The notes below the pieces were generated by a model that did not search any database, had not been told where the DNA came from, and saw nothing but the letters and a program-made list of their open reading frames with translations. The translations under genes were made by a program, and so were the position numbers. A stretch of 64,000 nt of DNA, taken from CBDFKQ01 sp965248855 (GTDB lineage Bacteria > Bacteroidota > Bacteroidia > Cytophagales > 172606-1). Each line of letters begins with the position of its first letter. The first letter of the stretch is position 1. The stretch lies in the NCBI GenBank assembly GCA_965248855.1, contig CBDFKQ010000010.1:124001-188000 (forward strand), in the 5' to 3' direction. Below, piece by piece: positions 17,812 to 25,624 of this stretch.

Positions 17812-19065
17812 TTATAAAACTTTTTGTTCGACTTTATTAATTTCAAAACCTACCGATTGTAAATCGTGCCAAAAACGTGGATATGATTTTACTACCACTC
17901 CGGGTTCTTCAATAATTATTTCTTTTAACAAGCCTAAAGGTGCAAATGCCATTGCCATTCGATGGTCGTCGTAAGTATTTATCTCGACTGTTTTTCGTAT
18001 TTTTTTATAATCCATTGCTTGCCTTACTGTGTATAAGCCCGGTTCCGAATCACTTTCATTCATACTTGCCCCACATTTACTCAATTCGTTTTGCAATGCA
18101 GCAATCCTATCTGTTTCTTTAATTTTTAAACTTTCAACTCCTGTCATTTTTAATAAAATTCCTTTAGCGGCGCAGATAACCGCAATGGTTTGTGCTAAAT
18201 CCGGACAATCAGTAAAATCAATTTCTACTTCTGTGCCTTCATTTACTTTTTTTAATAACATTCCTTTGCCGGTATATTGAGAATCAACACCTATTTTTTG
18301 CATTATTTCTATAATCTTACTGTCTCCCTGCAATGAATTTTCTTTTAAGCCTAATAATTCTATATCCGCATTTTTTGATAAAGCACTTATGCTATACCAA
18401 TAACTTGCGCCCGACCAATCCGATTCAACCTGATAAGTTGCAGGTTTATATGATTGATGAGCAACTTTAATTTTATTTTCAATCCAAGTATGCTCAATGC
18501 CAAAATGTTGCATTTGTTGCAATGTCATTTCAATATAGGGCCTCGAACCAAGTGGGCCGGTTAAATTTATTTCTATTCCTTCCGGCAGTAAAGGAGCAAT
18601 CATTAGCAATGCTGAAACGTATTGACTGCTCACGTCGCCCCTCATTTCCAATTTATTTATACCGGAGTAATTAAATTTTTTAATATGTATAGGAGGAAAA
18701 CCTTCTTTGTTTTTATATTCAATATCTGCACCTAATACCTTTAATGCTTCAACTAAAATTTTTACAGGCCTCTCTTGCATTCTTGGAGTGCCTGTTAAAA
18801 TTTTATCTTTTCCGGAAACGGATAAAAAAGCTGTTAAAAAGCGCATGGTAGTTCCGGCATCAATTACATCAAGTAAATGATCATCACTTGATAATAATTT
18901 TAACATGGTTTGTGAATCTCTTGCTTCCGATACATTATGTAATGTATTCCGGTTGTTCATTAATGCATTAATAATTAAAGCCCTGTTACTTTCACTCTTT
19001 GAAGCGGGTAAATTTATTTTTCCTTGAACGTTGTGAGTTGGATGATTTAATAATATTGATTCCAA
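17812..19065 (-). CDS. aroA: 3-phosphoshikimate 1-carboxyvinyltransferase (EPSP synthase)
   Basis: AroA joins phosphoenolpyruvate to shikimate-3-phosphate in the shikimate pathway. The 417-residue protein shows the opening INLPASKSESNRALI, DAGTTMRFLTAFLS (the PEP-binding loop, normally DAGTAMRPL, here altered at two positions), RGDVSSQYVSALL, KETDRIAAL and DDHRMAMAFAPLG. The altered loop is of interest because it contributes to glyphosate contact in other AroA classes. It sits between a small secreted protein and the HD hydrolase on one strand. Confidence 0.96.
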   Translation of the reverse strand: MESILLNHPTHNVQGKINLPASKSESNRALIINALMNNRNTLHNVSEARDSQTMLKLLSSDDHLLDVIDAGTTMRFLTAFLSVSGKDKILTGTPRMQERPVKILVEALKVLGADIEYKNKEGFPPIHIKKFNYSGINKLEMRGDVSSQYVSALLMIAPLLPEGIEINLTGPLGSRPYIEMTLQQMQHFGIEHTWIENKIKVAHQSYKPATYQVESDWSGASYWYSISALSKNADIELLGLKENSLQGDSKIIEIMQKIGVDSQYTGKGMLLKKVNEGTEVEIDFTDCPDLAQTIAVICAAKGILLKMTGVESLKIKETDRIAALQNELSKCGASMNESDSEPGLYTVRQAMDYKKIRKTVEINTYDDHRMAMAFAPLGLLKEIIIEEPGVVVKSYPRFWHDLQSVGFEINKVEQKVL

Positions 19066-19085
19066 AATTTTAATTTTTTTTATTT

Positions 19086-19574
19086 TTAAAAAGATCGCAA
19101 AACTTTTAAGCTGCGGTAATTATTTATTTTATACTTTCTTTTGGCTGTTAAATTTAAAATTATTCCTACACTCATCATACTCCCTCCTACTTTTAACCCC
19201 CATGGACCGACTTCAGCTTTTTCGTGTCGGGCAAGAGCCGGATTAAAAGTATCGGCCAGAAAAAAAATTAATCCGGCTGCAGGTAAAATATATCTTGCCT
19301 GTGTTCTTAAAGAACCTTCTCTGGTATATTTAATTTTTTTAATATCTTTTAATAAATATTCATCTGCGCCGGAAAAAATACTGCTGTCACTCAATCTGTC
19401 TATGGTAATTTCCCTGAATTTTGAATAAGATAATTTAATTGTGATCTCACTGCCGGGATAAAATCTCAATCTATGTTTATGACCAATGCTTGGCTTATCT
19501 AAAGCAAGATATCTTTGGGCAAATAGTTGGTTTGCTAAAAAAATATTAATTGAAATAATTAATAAAAATTTCAT
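19086..19574 (-). CDS. Small secreted or membrane protein of unknown function
   Basis: I start at ATG 19574 (MKFLLIISINIFLANQLFAQ), a clear signal peptide; an ATG at 19598 would add eight residues. The mature part of about 140 residues has a beta-rich section (PGSEITIKLSYSKFREITIDRLSDSSIF), then a hydrophobic stretch (YILPAAGLIFFLADTF) and another near the end (VGGSMMSVGIILNLTA). This suggests one or two membrane segments. I do not recognise a family. It is the first gene before aroA, with a 20-base gap. Confidence 0.6.
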   Translation of the reverse strand: MKFLLIISINIFLANQLFAQRYLALDKPSIGHKHRLRFYPGSEITIKLSYSKFREITIDRLSDSSIFSGADEYLLKDIKKIKYTREGSLRTQARYILPAAGLIFFLADTFNPALARHEKAEVGPWGLKVGGSMMSVGIILNLTAKRKYKINNYRSLKVLRSF

Positions 19575-19632
19575 TCTCCAAAAATGAGAAAAAAACAATC
19601 AAATAACATTCACTTTATGTATTTATTTTATA

Positions 19633-19684
19633 AAACCTTTATATAAATATCAAAATAACGATATTGATATTTATATAAAGGTTT
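19633..19684. repeat. Long perfect hairpin with dispersed core, copy 3
   Basis: Two perfectly complementary 21-base arms (19633-19653 and 19664-19684) enclose a 10-base loop. The exact core TAACGATATTGATA spans the loop and right arm (19656-19669). The element lies between divergent genes, not at a 3' end, so a simple terminator role is unlikely. Confidence 0.85.
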
Positions 19685-19784
19685 GAAGATTTTAATAAGA
19701 TTAATTTCATACTCAATTAAAATTAATATCGTTTATAAAATAAATTGTTTTTCGATGCTATATGTAGCAGATGTCAAAATAAAA

Positions 19785-19816
19785 TTTGCATACATAACTG
19801 AGAATCATTATTTTTG
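19785..19816 (+). promoter_or_regulatory. Full Bacteroidota promoter of bamD
   Basis: TTTG (19785-19788), a 20-base spacer and TATTTTTG (19809-19816) match the -33/-7 consensus TTTG-N19-21-TAnnTTTG. Initiation is expected 2-8 bases later, at or next to the ATG at 19823, which would make the mRNA leaderless or nearly so. Confidence 0.65.
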
Positions 19817-19822
19817 CCGATT

Positions 19823-20689
19823 ATGCGAAAAATATATTTAATTCTGCTGCTTTCAATTATAATGTTTTCTGGATGCAGTAAATTTCAACATATTCAAAAA
19901 AGAGCCGATGTTAAAGGGAAATATCGCGCAGCCTTAAAATATTACGGAAAAAGGGATTACTACAGAGCAGGTTTATTATTTGAAGAAATAATTCCTCTTT
20001 TACATGGCGATACAACAGCCGAAACTGCTCAATTCAAGTTTGCATATTGTAATTATTATCAAGGTCAGCTAACTATGAGTGCGTATCTTTTTAATAAATT
20101 TTATGAAACCTATGCCCGCAGCCCTTATGCTGAAGAATCAAGATACATGTATTCTTTTTCACTTTATCAGGATTCTCCGGAATATAATTTAGACCAAAGC
20201 AATACTTTAAAAGCAATTGATGCATTACAATCATTTATAAATTATTATCCTGAAAGCAAATTTGTTGAAGAAGGATCAAAACTATTAAAAGAATTAAGGA
20301 CAAAACTTGAGAAGAAAGCATACGAACAGGCAAAATTATTTAATAGAATTCAAGGTAATTATAAAGCTGCCATTGTTACTTTGGGCAACTTTCAAAAAGG
20401 TTTTCCCGATTCGGATTACAGTGAAGAGATAGCATATAAAAAAATTGAAACTGCTTATTTATTAGCACGTGAAAGCGTGGAATCTAAGAAAAAGGAGAGA
20501 TATGAAGCTGCTGTTGAGTTTTATGAATATTTTATAGATCGTTATCCAACCAGTAAATATATTCGTCAGGCACAAAATATATACAGTAATTGCCTTGAAT
20601 TTTTAGGAGGTAAAGGAGAGAAAACGGAAAGCGACAGTAAAAAGAAAGCAGATATTAAAAGTGAAACTTCTAAAGAAGGAAATAATTAA
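19823..20689 (+). CDS. bamD: Outer membrane assembly lipoprotein BamD
   Basis: BamD is the essential TPR lipoprotein partner of BamA in beta-barrel insertion. From ATG 19823 (MRKIYLILLLSIIMFSGC) the signal peptide ends at a lipobox Cys. TPR-like helical pairs follow, including YRAALKYYGKRDYYRAGLLFEEIIP, YCNYYQGQLTMSAYLFNKFYETYARSPYAEESRYM and AVEFYEYFIDRYPTSKYIRQA. At 288 residues it is of normal size, with a charged C-terminal tail. A TTG at 19814 lies inside the -7 promoter element and is rejected. It heads the bamD-rpoZ run. Confidence 0.93.
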   Translation: MRKIYLILLLSIIMFSGCSKFQHIQKRADVKGKYRAALKYYGKRDYYRAGLLFEEIIPLLHGDTTAETAQFKFAYCNYYQGQLTMSAYLFNKFYETYARSPYAEESRYMYSFSLYQDSPEYNLDQSNTLKAIDALQSFINYYPESKFVEEGSKLLKELRTKLEKKAYEQAKLFNRIQGNYKAAIVTLGNFQKGFPDSDYSEEIAYKKIETAYLLARESVESKKKERYEAAVEFYEYFIDRYPTSKYIRQAQNIYSNCLEFLGGKGEKTESDSKKKADIKSETSKEGNN

Positions 20690-20722
20690 TTAAAATATTA
20701 AAAATAATTTAAAGCAAGTAAA

Positions 20723-21040
20723 ATGAAAACAACAACAAATCCATCTTTAATTACCCGTAATATTGATCAGTTGGCTGCTCCTACAGGTAATATTTATGAA
20801 TCGTTAGTAGTAATTTCCAGAAGGGCCCGTCAAATTTCAGTAAAAATGAAAGAAGAATTAAACAGCAAGCTTTCTGAATTTGCTTCAACTGTTGATAATT
20901 TGGAAGAAATTTTTGAAAACAGAGAACAAATAGAAATATCAAAGCATTACGAACGTATGCCTAAACCTACCAATTTCGCAACTGAAGAATTTTTAGACGG
21001 AAAGTTGTTTTTTAGGCGTGGTGATGAAGAAGCATTATAA
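20723..21040 (+). CDS. rpoZ: RNA polymerase omega subunit, Bacteroidota type
   Basis: A 105-residue protein containing NIYESLVVISRRARQISVKMKEELNSKL, the omega-type helix pair with conserved ISRRARQI, followed by an acidic C-terminal region. Omega assists assembly of beta-prime into RNA polymerase. The position right after bamD and just before coaBC and porD matches the order commonly seen in Bacteroidota. A strong terminator follows, so coaBC is probably transcribed mainly from another promoter. Confidence 0.9.
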   Translation: MKTTTNPSLITRNIDQLAAPTGNIYESLVVISRRARQISVKMKEELNSKLSEFASTVDNLEEIFENREQIEISKHYERMPKPTNFATEEFLDGKLFFRRGDEEAL

Positions 21041-21066
21041 AATTTCTTATTTTTTTATACAATTTT

Positions 21067-21100
21067 ACAAGCCTTCGGTAATTCGAAGGCTTTGTTTTTT
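21067..21100 (+). terminator. Intrinsic terminator after rpoZ
   Basis: ACAAGCCTTCG (21067-21077) pairs with CGAAGGCTTTGT (21084-21095) with a 6-base loop and is followed by TTTTTT. This is a canonical strong terminator between rpoZ and coaBC. Confidence 0.9.
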
Positions 21101-21125
21101 ATATTTAGAGATTATTTAACAATTT

Positions 21126-22325
21126 ATGCTGTCTGAAAAGAAAATTTTAATTGCGGTAACAGGAAGTATAGCTGCTTATAAGGCGGCATTACTAATCAGA
21201 TTATTCATAAAAGAAAATGCTGAAGTAAAAGTAATAATGACCGAACAGGCAACAGAGTTTATATCACCTCTTACACTTTCAACTCTTTCAAAAAATCCGG
21301 TATATATACACTTTCAAAAAAATGAATCCGGTGAATGGGTTAACCATGTAGAGCTTGCACTTTGGGCTGATATAATAATTATAGCGCCTGCAACTGCTAA
21401 TACCATAGCCAAATGTGCTTATGGATTGTGTGATAATTTATTATCTGCGGTATATCTTTCAGCAAAATGCCCTGTATTTTTTGCTCCATCAATGGATATG
21501 GATATGTATAAACATCCGGCTACAATAAATAATTTAGAAAAATTAAAGAAATATGGAAATAAAATTATTCCTGTAGAAAGTGGCGAACTTGCAAGTGGTT
21601 TATTTGGAGAAGGTCGGATGGCCGAACCGGAAAATATAATTAAATATCTCTCAGATTATTTTTCGAAATCAGAAATTTTAAAAAATAAAAAAGTTTTAAT
21701 AACAGCAGGGCCAACTTATGAACCATTAGACCCGGTTCGATTTATTGGCAACCACTCCACCGGAAAAATGGGTTATGCCATTGCAAACAGTATGGCAGAG
21801 CATGGAGCGAAAGTTGAAATTGTTTCAGGCCCAACTCATTTAAAAGCATCTCATAATAATATTACAGTTCATAAAATAATGACTGCCGAAGAAATGTATA
21901 ATAAATGCAATGCATTATTTTCGGAAGCAGATATTATTATTTTGGCATCGGCAGTGGCAGATTATAGACCCGTAAACATATCGACCGAAAAAATTAAGAA
22001 AAAAGAAGCAGAGTTTAATTTACCTTTAGTTAAAACAGTTGACATTGCTTCTATGTTGGGAAAACAAAAAAAATCTAATCAAATAATGGTTGGTTTTGCC
22101 TTGGAAACAGAAAATGAAGTAACAAACGCAGAAGCCAAACTTCATAAAAAAAACCTGGATATGATAATATTAAACAGTTTACGTGATAAGGGTGCCGGCT
22201 TCGGATACGATACCAATAAAATTACCGTTATTGAGAAATATGGTAATGTTTTATATTTTGATTTAAAATCGAAAAAAGAAGTGGCTGAAGATATTACGAG
22301 GCTTGTGGCAGATATGTTAAATTAA
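21126..22325 (+). CDS. coaBC: Bifunctional phosphopantothenoylcysteine decarboxylase / phosphopantothenate-cysteine ligase
   Basis: This coenzyme A enzyme has two domains in 399 residues. The N-terminal CoaC part (about 1-180) shows TGSIAAYKAALLIR, the catalytic-His region WVNHVELALWAD, IAPATANTIAK and PSMDMDMY. The C-terminal CoaB part shows VLITAGPTYEPLDPVRFIGN, STGKMGYAIA, ASAVADYRP and KIKK. It makes 4'-phosphopantetheine from phosphopantothenate and cysteine. It is 21 bases upstream of porD, so these two are likely cotranscribed. Confidence 0.96.
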   Translation: MLSEKKILIAVTGSIAAYKAALLIRLFIKENAEVKVIMTEQATEFISPLTLSTLSKNPVYIHFQKNESGEWVNHVELALWADIIIIAPATANTIAKCAYGLCDNLLSAVYLSAKCPVFFAPSMDMDMYKHPATINNLEKLKKYGNKIIPVESGELASGLFGEGRMAEPENIIKYLSDYFSKSEILKNKKVLITAGPTYEPLDPVRFIGNHSTGKMGYAIANSMAEHGAKVEIVSGPTHLKASHNNITVHKIMTAEEMYNKCNALFSEADIIILASAVADYRPVNISTEKIKKKEAEFNLPLVKTVDIASMLGKQKKSNQIMVGFALETENEVTNAEAKLHKKNLDMIILNSLRDKGAGFGYDTNKITVIEKYGNVLYFDLKSKKEVAEDITRLVADMLN

Positions 22326-22346
22326 GTTAATAAGAATCTTTTAAAA

Positions 22347-23273
22347 ATGATTTCAAAAAAATATTTTTTTCTTTTATTATTTTATTTTTCCTTAAATTTT
22401 ATTTTTTCTCAGGAAATAAAATGCACTGTTGCTATTGATACACGACAGTTGCAAACCACACAATCAGTCGACAAACAAATCTATAATGATTTACAAAAAG
22501 CGATTTCTGATTTTATCAATAATAGGAAATGGACTAATGATAAGTTTTCGGCCGAAGAAAGAATAAATTGTTTTATCACAATATATATTACCAAAGTTCC
22601 CGCCATTGGTTTCTTCGAAGCCAATGCACAAATACAAGTTACAAGACCGATTTATGGAAGCAGCTATGATTCAAATGTTTTAACGTTCGTTGACCGTGAT
22701 TGGCAGTTTCAATATAACACATCCCAACCGTTAGATGTTTTTAACGAAAACACTTACAGCAACAACCTCTCATCAATTTTAGCTTTTTATGCAAATGTAA
22801 TTTTAGGTATTGATTATGATTCTTTTTCTAAATTAGGCGGAACAGATTATATACAAAAAGCTTTCACTATTGCAAATAACGCATCTCAGGGTGTAGAAAA
22901 TGGTGAAAAGGGTTGGAAAGCTTTTGAAGACAGAAGAAATAGATATTGGTTGATTGAAAATTTACAAAACCAACAATTATTGCCTCTGAGAGAAAATTCC
23001 TATACTTACCATCGCCTGGCAATGGATAACTTTTCACAAAAACCGGATGATGCTCGTACAAAAATAATGGATGTTTTAAATAAAATGAAACAGGTAAATC
23101 AAATAAGACCCTCGGCTGTATTATCAAATATTTTCTTTGATGCCAAGGCAAGTGAACTTGTAAGTATATTTAAACTTGGTGATCCATCACAGCGCCAGCA
23201 GGCTTTTAATATAATGTCGGAACTTGATCCTACCAATACTGATCGTTACAGACAATTAATTTCGGGAAAATAA
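22347..23273 (+). CDS. porD: PorD-like (DUF4835) type IX secretion protein
   Basis: A 308-residue protein with a signal peptide (YFFLLLFYFSLNFIFSQ). It carries the DUF4835 pattern: IKCTVAIDTRQLQTTQ, LQKAISDFINNRKWT, INCFITIYITKVPAIGFFEANAQIQVTRPIYGSSY, DRDWQF and a DPTNTDRYRQLI end. DUF4835 members are annotated as PorD, linked to type IX secretion and gliding in Bacteroidota. The molecular role is poorly defined. The position after coaBC is the conserved one; the recN gene that often follows is absent. Confidence 0.85.
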   Translation: MISKKYFFLLLFYFSLNFIFSQEIKCTVAIDTRQLQTTQSVDKQIYNDLQKAISDFINNRKWTNDKFSAEERINCFITIYITKVPAIGFFEANAQIQVTRPIYGSSYDSNVLTFVDRDWQFQYNTSQPLDVFNENTYSNNLSSILAFYANVILGIDYDSFSKLGGTDYIQKAFTIANNASQGVENGEKGWKAFEDRRNRYWLIENLQNQQLLPLRENSYTYHRLAMDNFSQKPDDARTKIMDVLNKMKQVNQIRPSAVLSNIFFDAKASELVSIFKLGDPSQRQQAFNIMSELDPTNTDRYRQLISGK

Positions 23274-23274
23274 T

Positions 23275-23994
23275 TTATACCTGCTGTTTGCTCAAAAATA
23301 AATTTAATGCATCAGGTGTGCCCAGGTCCCACATTTCATCTGCCTTAGAAATGCCTATAAATTTCTCTTCATCAATATATTTTTGATAAACAGGCATTAC
23401 ATAATATTCTCCCCGTGTTTTTTCTCTATTTTCAATTATTTTCTCGGCACGTTTAATAAAATCTTTTCCATCAGAAAAATAATAAATGCCTGTACTTGCA
23501 TGATCGGAAATTTTTATTTTTTCGGTTACTTGTGTCACTTTCCCACTTTCATCTGTTTTTGCAAAACTCCATCTATCCCCTTCCATATTGGCAACAGATA
23601 TTAAACCCATGCAATCTTTATCTTTATTGGCAATATCATCGGCAATAGATGAAACAACTATAGTATCTGAACTTATAATTAAAACATCTTCACCATTATC
23701 AATAAATTTTTTGCCGGCAATTACAGTTGCCAATTGGCCTTCAGTTACATCCGGTAATAAAATTAATTCAGTTTTACTTTCAATATTTTTTTTTATAATA
23801 TCTTTTACCCGATAGTTTTTTTCATGTTCTTCTAACGATATGATAATTATTTTATCAAAGTCAATGTTTTTTATACTTTCAATGGCCCAACAAAACATTG
23901 GTTTACCCAGCACTTCTATTAATGGCTTTGGTTTTGTATAGCCGCTTCCTTCAAATCTCGAACCTCTTCCTGCCATTGGCATAATTACAATCAT
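23275..23994 (-). CDS. Sugar-phosphate or capsule nucleotidyltransferase
   Basis: A 239-residue NTP-transferase domain. The nucleotide-binding motif is MPMAGRGSRFEGSGYTKPKPLIEVLGKPM and a metal-binding-type Asp lies in ISSDTI. The C-terminal MWDLGTPDALNLFL is the usual end of this fold. Such enzymes activate a sugar phosphate or alcohol phosphate as an NDP derivative. The specific substrate is unknown. It lies 12 bases downstream of the HAD phosphatase gene on the same strand, and they probably act in one pathway for surface glycan precursors. Confidence 0.85.
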   Translation of the reverse strand: MIVIMPMAGRGSRFEGSGYTKPKPLIEVLGKPMFCWAIESIKNIDFDKIIIISLEEHEKNYRVKDIIKKNIESKTELILLPDVTEGQLATVIAGKKFIDNGEDVLIISSDTIVVSSIADDIANKDKDCMGLISVANMEGDRWSFAKTDESGKVTQVTEKIKISDHASTGIYYFSDGKDFIKRAEKIIENREKTRGEYYVMPVYQKYIDEEKFIGISKADEMWDLGTPDALNLFLSKQQV

Positions 23995-24006
23995 AAATAG
24001 TTGTAG

Positions 24007-24369
24007 TTATTTTTCTTTAGCGATATTTTTTAAATAATTATCATTTATATCATTCCAATTTTCGAACCTTAAGGCTCTATCATCAATATAAACTTCGGCA
24101 TTGGGTTTGCCAAAATATATTTCGTCATAAGCAATTTCATGTTTTTCAAGCCAATCAAGTGTTATCTTACCGATGCTTTTCATCACTTTTCCCAAGTTTG
24201 CTTCTTGAGTACCCATGTTGCGGGCTGTTGAGATTATTATATAATTTCCTGCACTTTTTAAATTTTTAATTTTATCTACAGCTCCGGGCAAAGGTTCTAA
24301 ATCCGTATAAGTTTGTCCGCTTTTGCGAATAGGACAAATAGTACCATCCAAATCAATAACTATTCTCAT
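24007..24369 (-). CDS. HAD-family capsule biosynthesis phosphatase
   Basis: A compact 120-residue HAD phosphatase with motif I VIDLDGTICP (nucleophile and acid Asp), motif II in IISTARNMG (Thr), and motif IV as VYIDDRAL. It has no large cap domain, as in small capsule-locus phosphatases that dephosphorylate a sugar phosphate intermediate. It is first in a two-gene minus-strand unit with the nucleotidyltransferase. The divergent plus-strand genes of the glycan cluster begin 290 bases away. Confidence 0.85.
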   Translation of the reverse strand: MRIVIDLDGTICPIRKSGQTYTDLEPLPGAVDKIKNLKSAGNYIIISTARNMGTQEANLGKVMKSIGKITLDWLEKHEIAYDEIYFGKPNAEVYIDDRALRFENWNDINDNYLKNIAKEK

Positions 24370-24437
24370 GAAATAAATTTTATAATATTTAATTTGGAAA
24401 CCTACAAATTGAATATGACTTTACAAAAACAAATCAA

Positions 24438-24471
24438 TTTATGAATATATCAATATCGTTAAATTCATAAA
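24438..24471. repeat. Dispersed AT-rich hairpin element, copy 4
   Basis: A 34-base element with arms TTTATGAAT (24438-24446) and ATTCATAAA (24463-24471). Its inverse contains the exact core TAACGATATTGATA (24448-24461). It is 30/34 identical, by eye, to the copy at 59295-59328. It lies between divergent glycan genes; the rest of this 289-base gap is featureless AT-rich DNA. Confidence 0.8.
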
Positions 24472-24658
24472 ATTAATTTTGATTTACAATATTTATAAAT
24501 CGAAAAATTGATTTTTAATTAAAAATAAAAGTTAAATCAGTTTTATTTTTAATCATTTGGATCTTTTTTAATAATTCTTTCTCAATCTTACCAATTAAAA
24601 ACAATTTCATAAAAAAATAAATTAATTTAACCCTTTAATTGAGGTTTATGAAAAGCTT

Positions 24659-25624
24659 ATGATAAAGAATGTTTATAACATCCTTTCTGTAGTTATCGGA
24701 ATTGTTTTTTTATTTGGGATTTTTAAATACTCTGCCGATTATAAGCAAGTTGATTTATTGCATGAAATCACTGCGATAGGATGGTGGAAAATATCTTTAT
24801 CGGCTTTTTTATATCTTTTATCTCATCTGCTCCGATCTTTCAGAATTGCTATTTTATTAAACATGTCGAACTTAAGTTTAAAAGCGATAATTGAAAAGCA
24901 ATTTTACACTAATGGGGTTAATCTCATTATTCCCTTCCGCCTTGGTGAAATATATCGGATGTATTCATTCAACGAAATTGTAGATAATTATCAAACTTCA
25001 GTTATTACTATACTTACAGAAAGGGCTTTAGATTTTTTTATTTTATTTATAGGGCTCATTTCAACCATTTTTATCACACAAGTTGACCTTGCAAGTTTAA
25101 ATACTCCTTTGGTTATTGCTTTTATTTTTATTTTGTCGGCTTTATTTATTTATTATGTTTTACCGGAAAACATCAGGTCTTTTAATTTATATGTTGCCAA
25201 AAGATATAATACTCGAAACACTATAAGAGTGCTGGCATTTACCGGCAAGTTTTATGAAATCATCTTTGAATTAAAAAATATTATCAAGCAAAAAGTAACT
25301 ACTCTTTTGGTTTTAACGGCAATAATTTGGTTGTTTGAAATTGCCGGGTTTTTATTTTTAATTAATGTTTTGCCTTTTAAACTTATTTTTTTACTCGCTT
25401 TTCTTGTTTTTTTATCGGCATTTATACCTTCCGGTGCATTTAATTATGGTGGTATTCAATTAGGCTTTGGCTTAATAAATATTATACAAAAAGATTTTAA
25501 TTGGTTTGATTACTCACTAATCTATCAAATCTTTATGTTTACTCCTGCAATGATTATTTCTCTAATTTTATATATTAAGAGCCGCTTACAAAATCAAAAA
25601 AAATATAAAAAATACTACGTTTAA
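24659..25624 (+). CDS. Flippase-like LPG-synthase-TM family membrane protein
   Basis: A 321-residue protein with about eight membrane segments. It shows the pattern of the lysylphosphatidylglycerol synthase TM/UPF0104 family: SHLLRSFRIAILLN, TNGVNLIIPFRLGEIYRMYSF, ITILTERALDFFILF and a late AFIPSGAFNYGGIQLGFGLI. Proteins of this type are proposed to move lipid-linked molecules across membranes. In this setting it may handle a lipid-linked glycan. Its stop overlaps the next start by one base (TAATG at 25622-25626), so the two are translationally coupled. Confidence 0.8.
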   Translation: MIKNVYNILSVVIGIVFLFGIFKYSADYKQVDLLHEITAIGWWKISLSAFLYLLSHLLRSFRIAILLNMSNLSLKAIIEKQFYTNGVNLIIPFRLGEIYRMYSFNEIVDNYQTSVITILTERALDFFILFIGLISTIFITQVDLASLNTPLVIAFIFILSALFIYYVLPENIRSFNLYVAKRYNTRNTIRVLAFTGKFYEIIFELKNIIKQKVTTLLVLTAIIWLFEIAGFLFLINVLPFKLIFLLAFLVFLSAFIPSGAFNYGGIQLGFGLINIIQKDFNWFDYSLIYQIFMFTPAMIISLILYIKSRLQNQKKYKKYYV

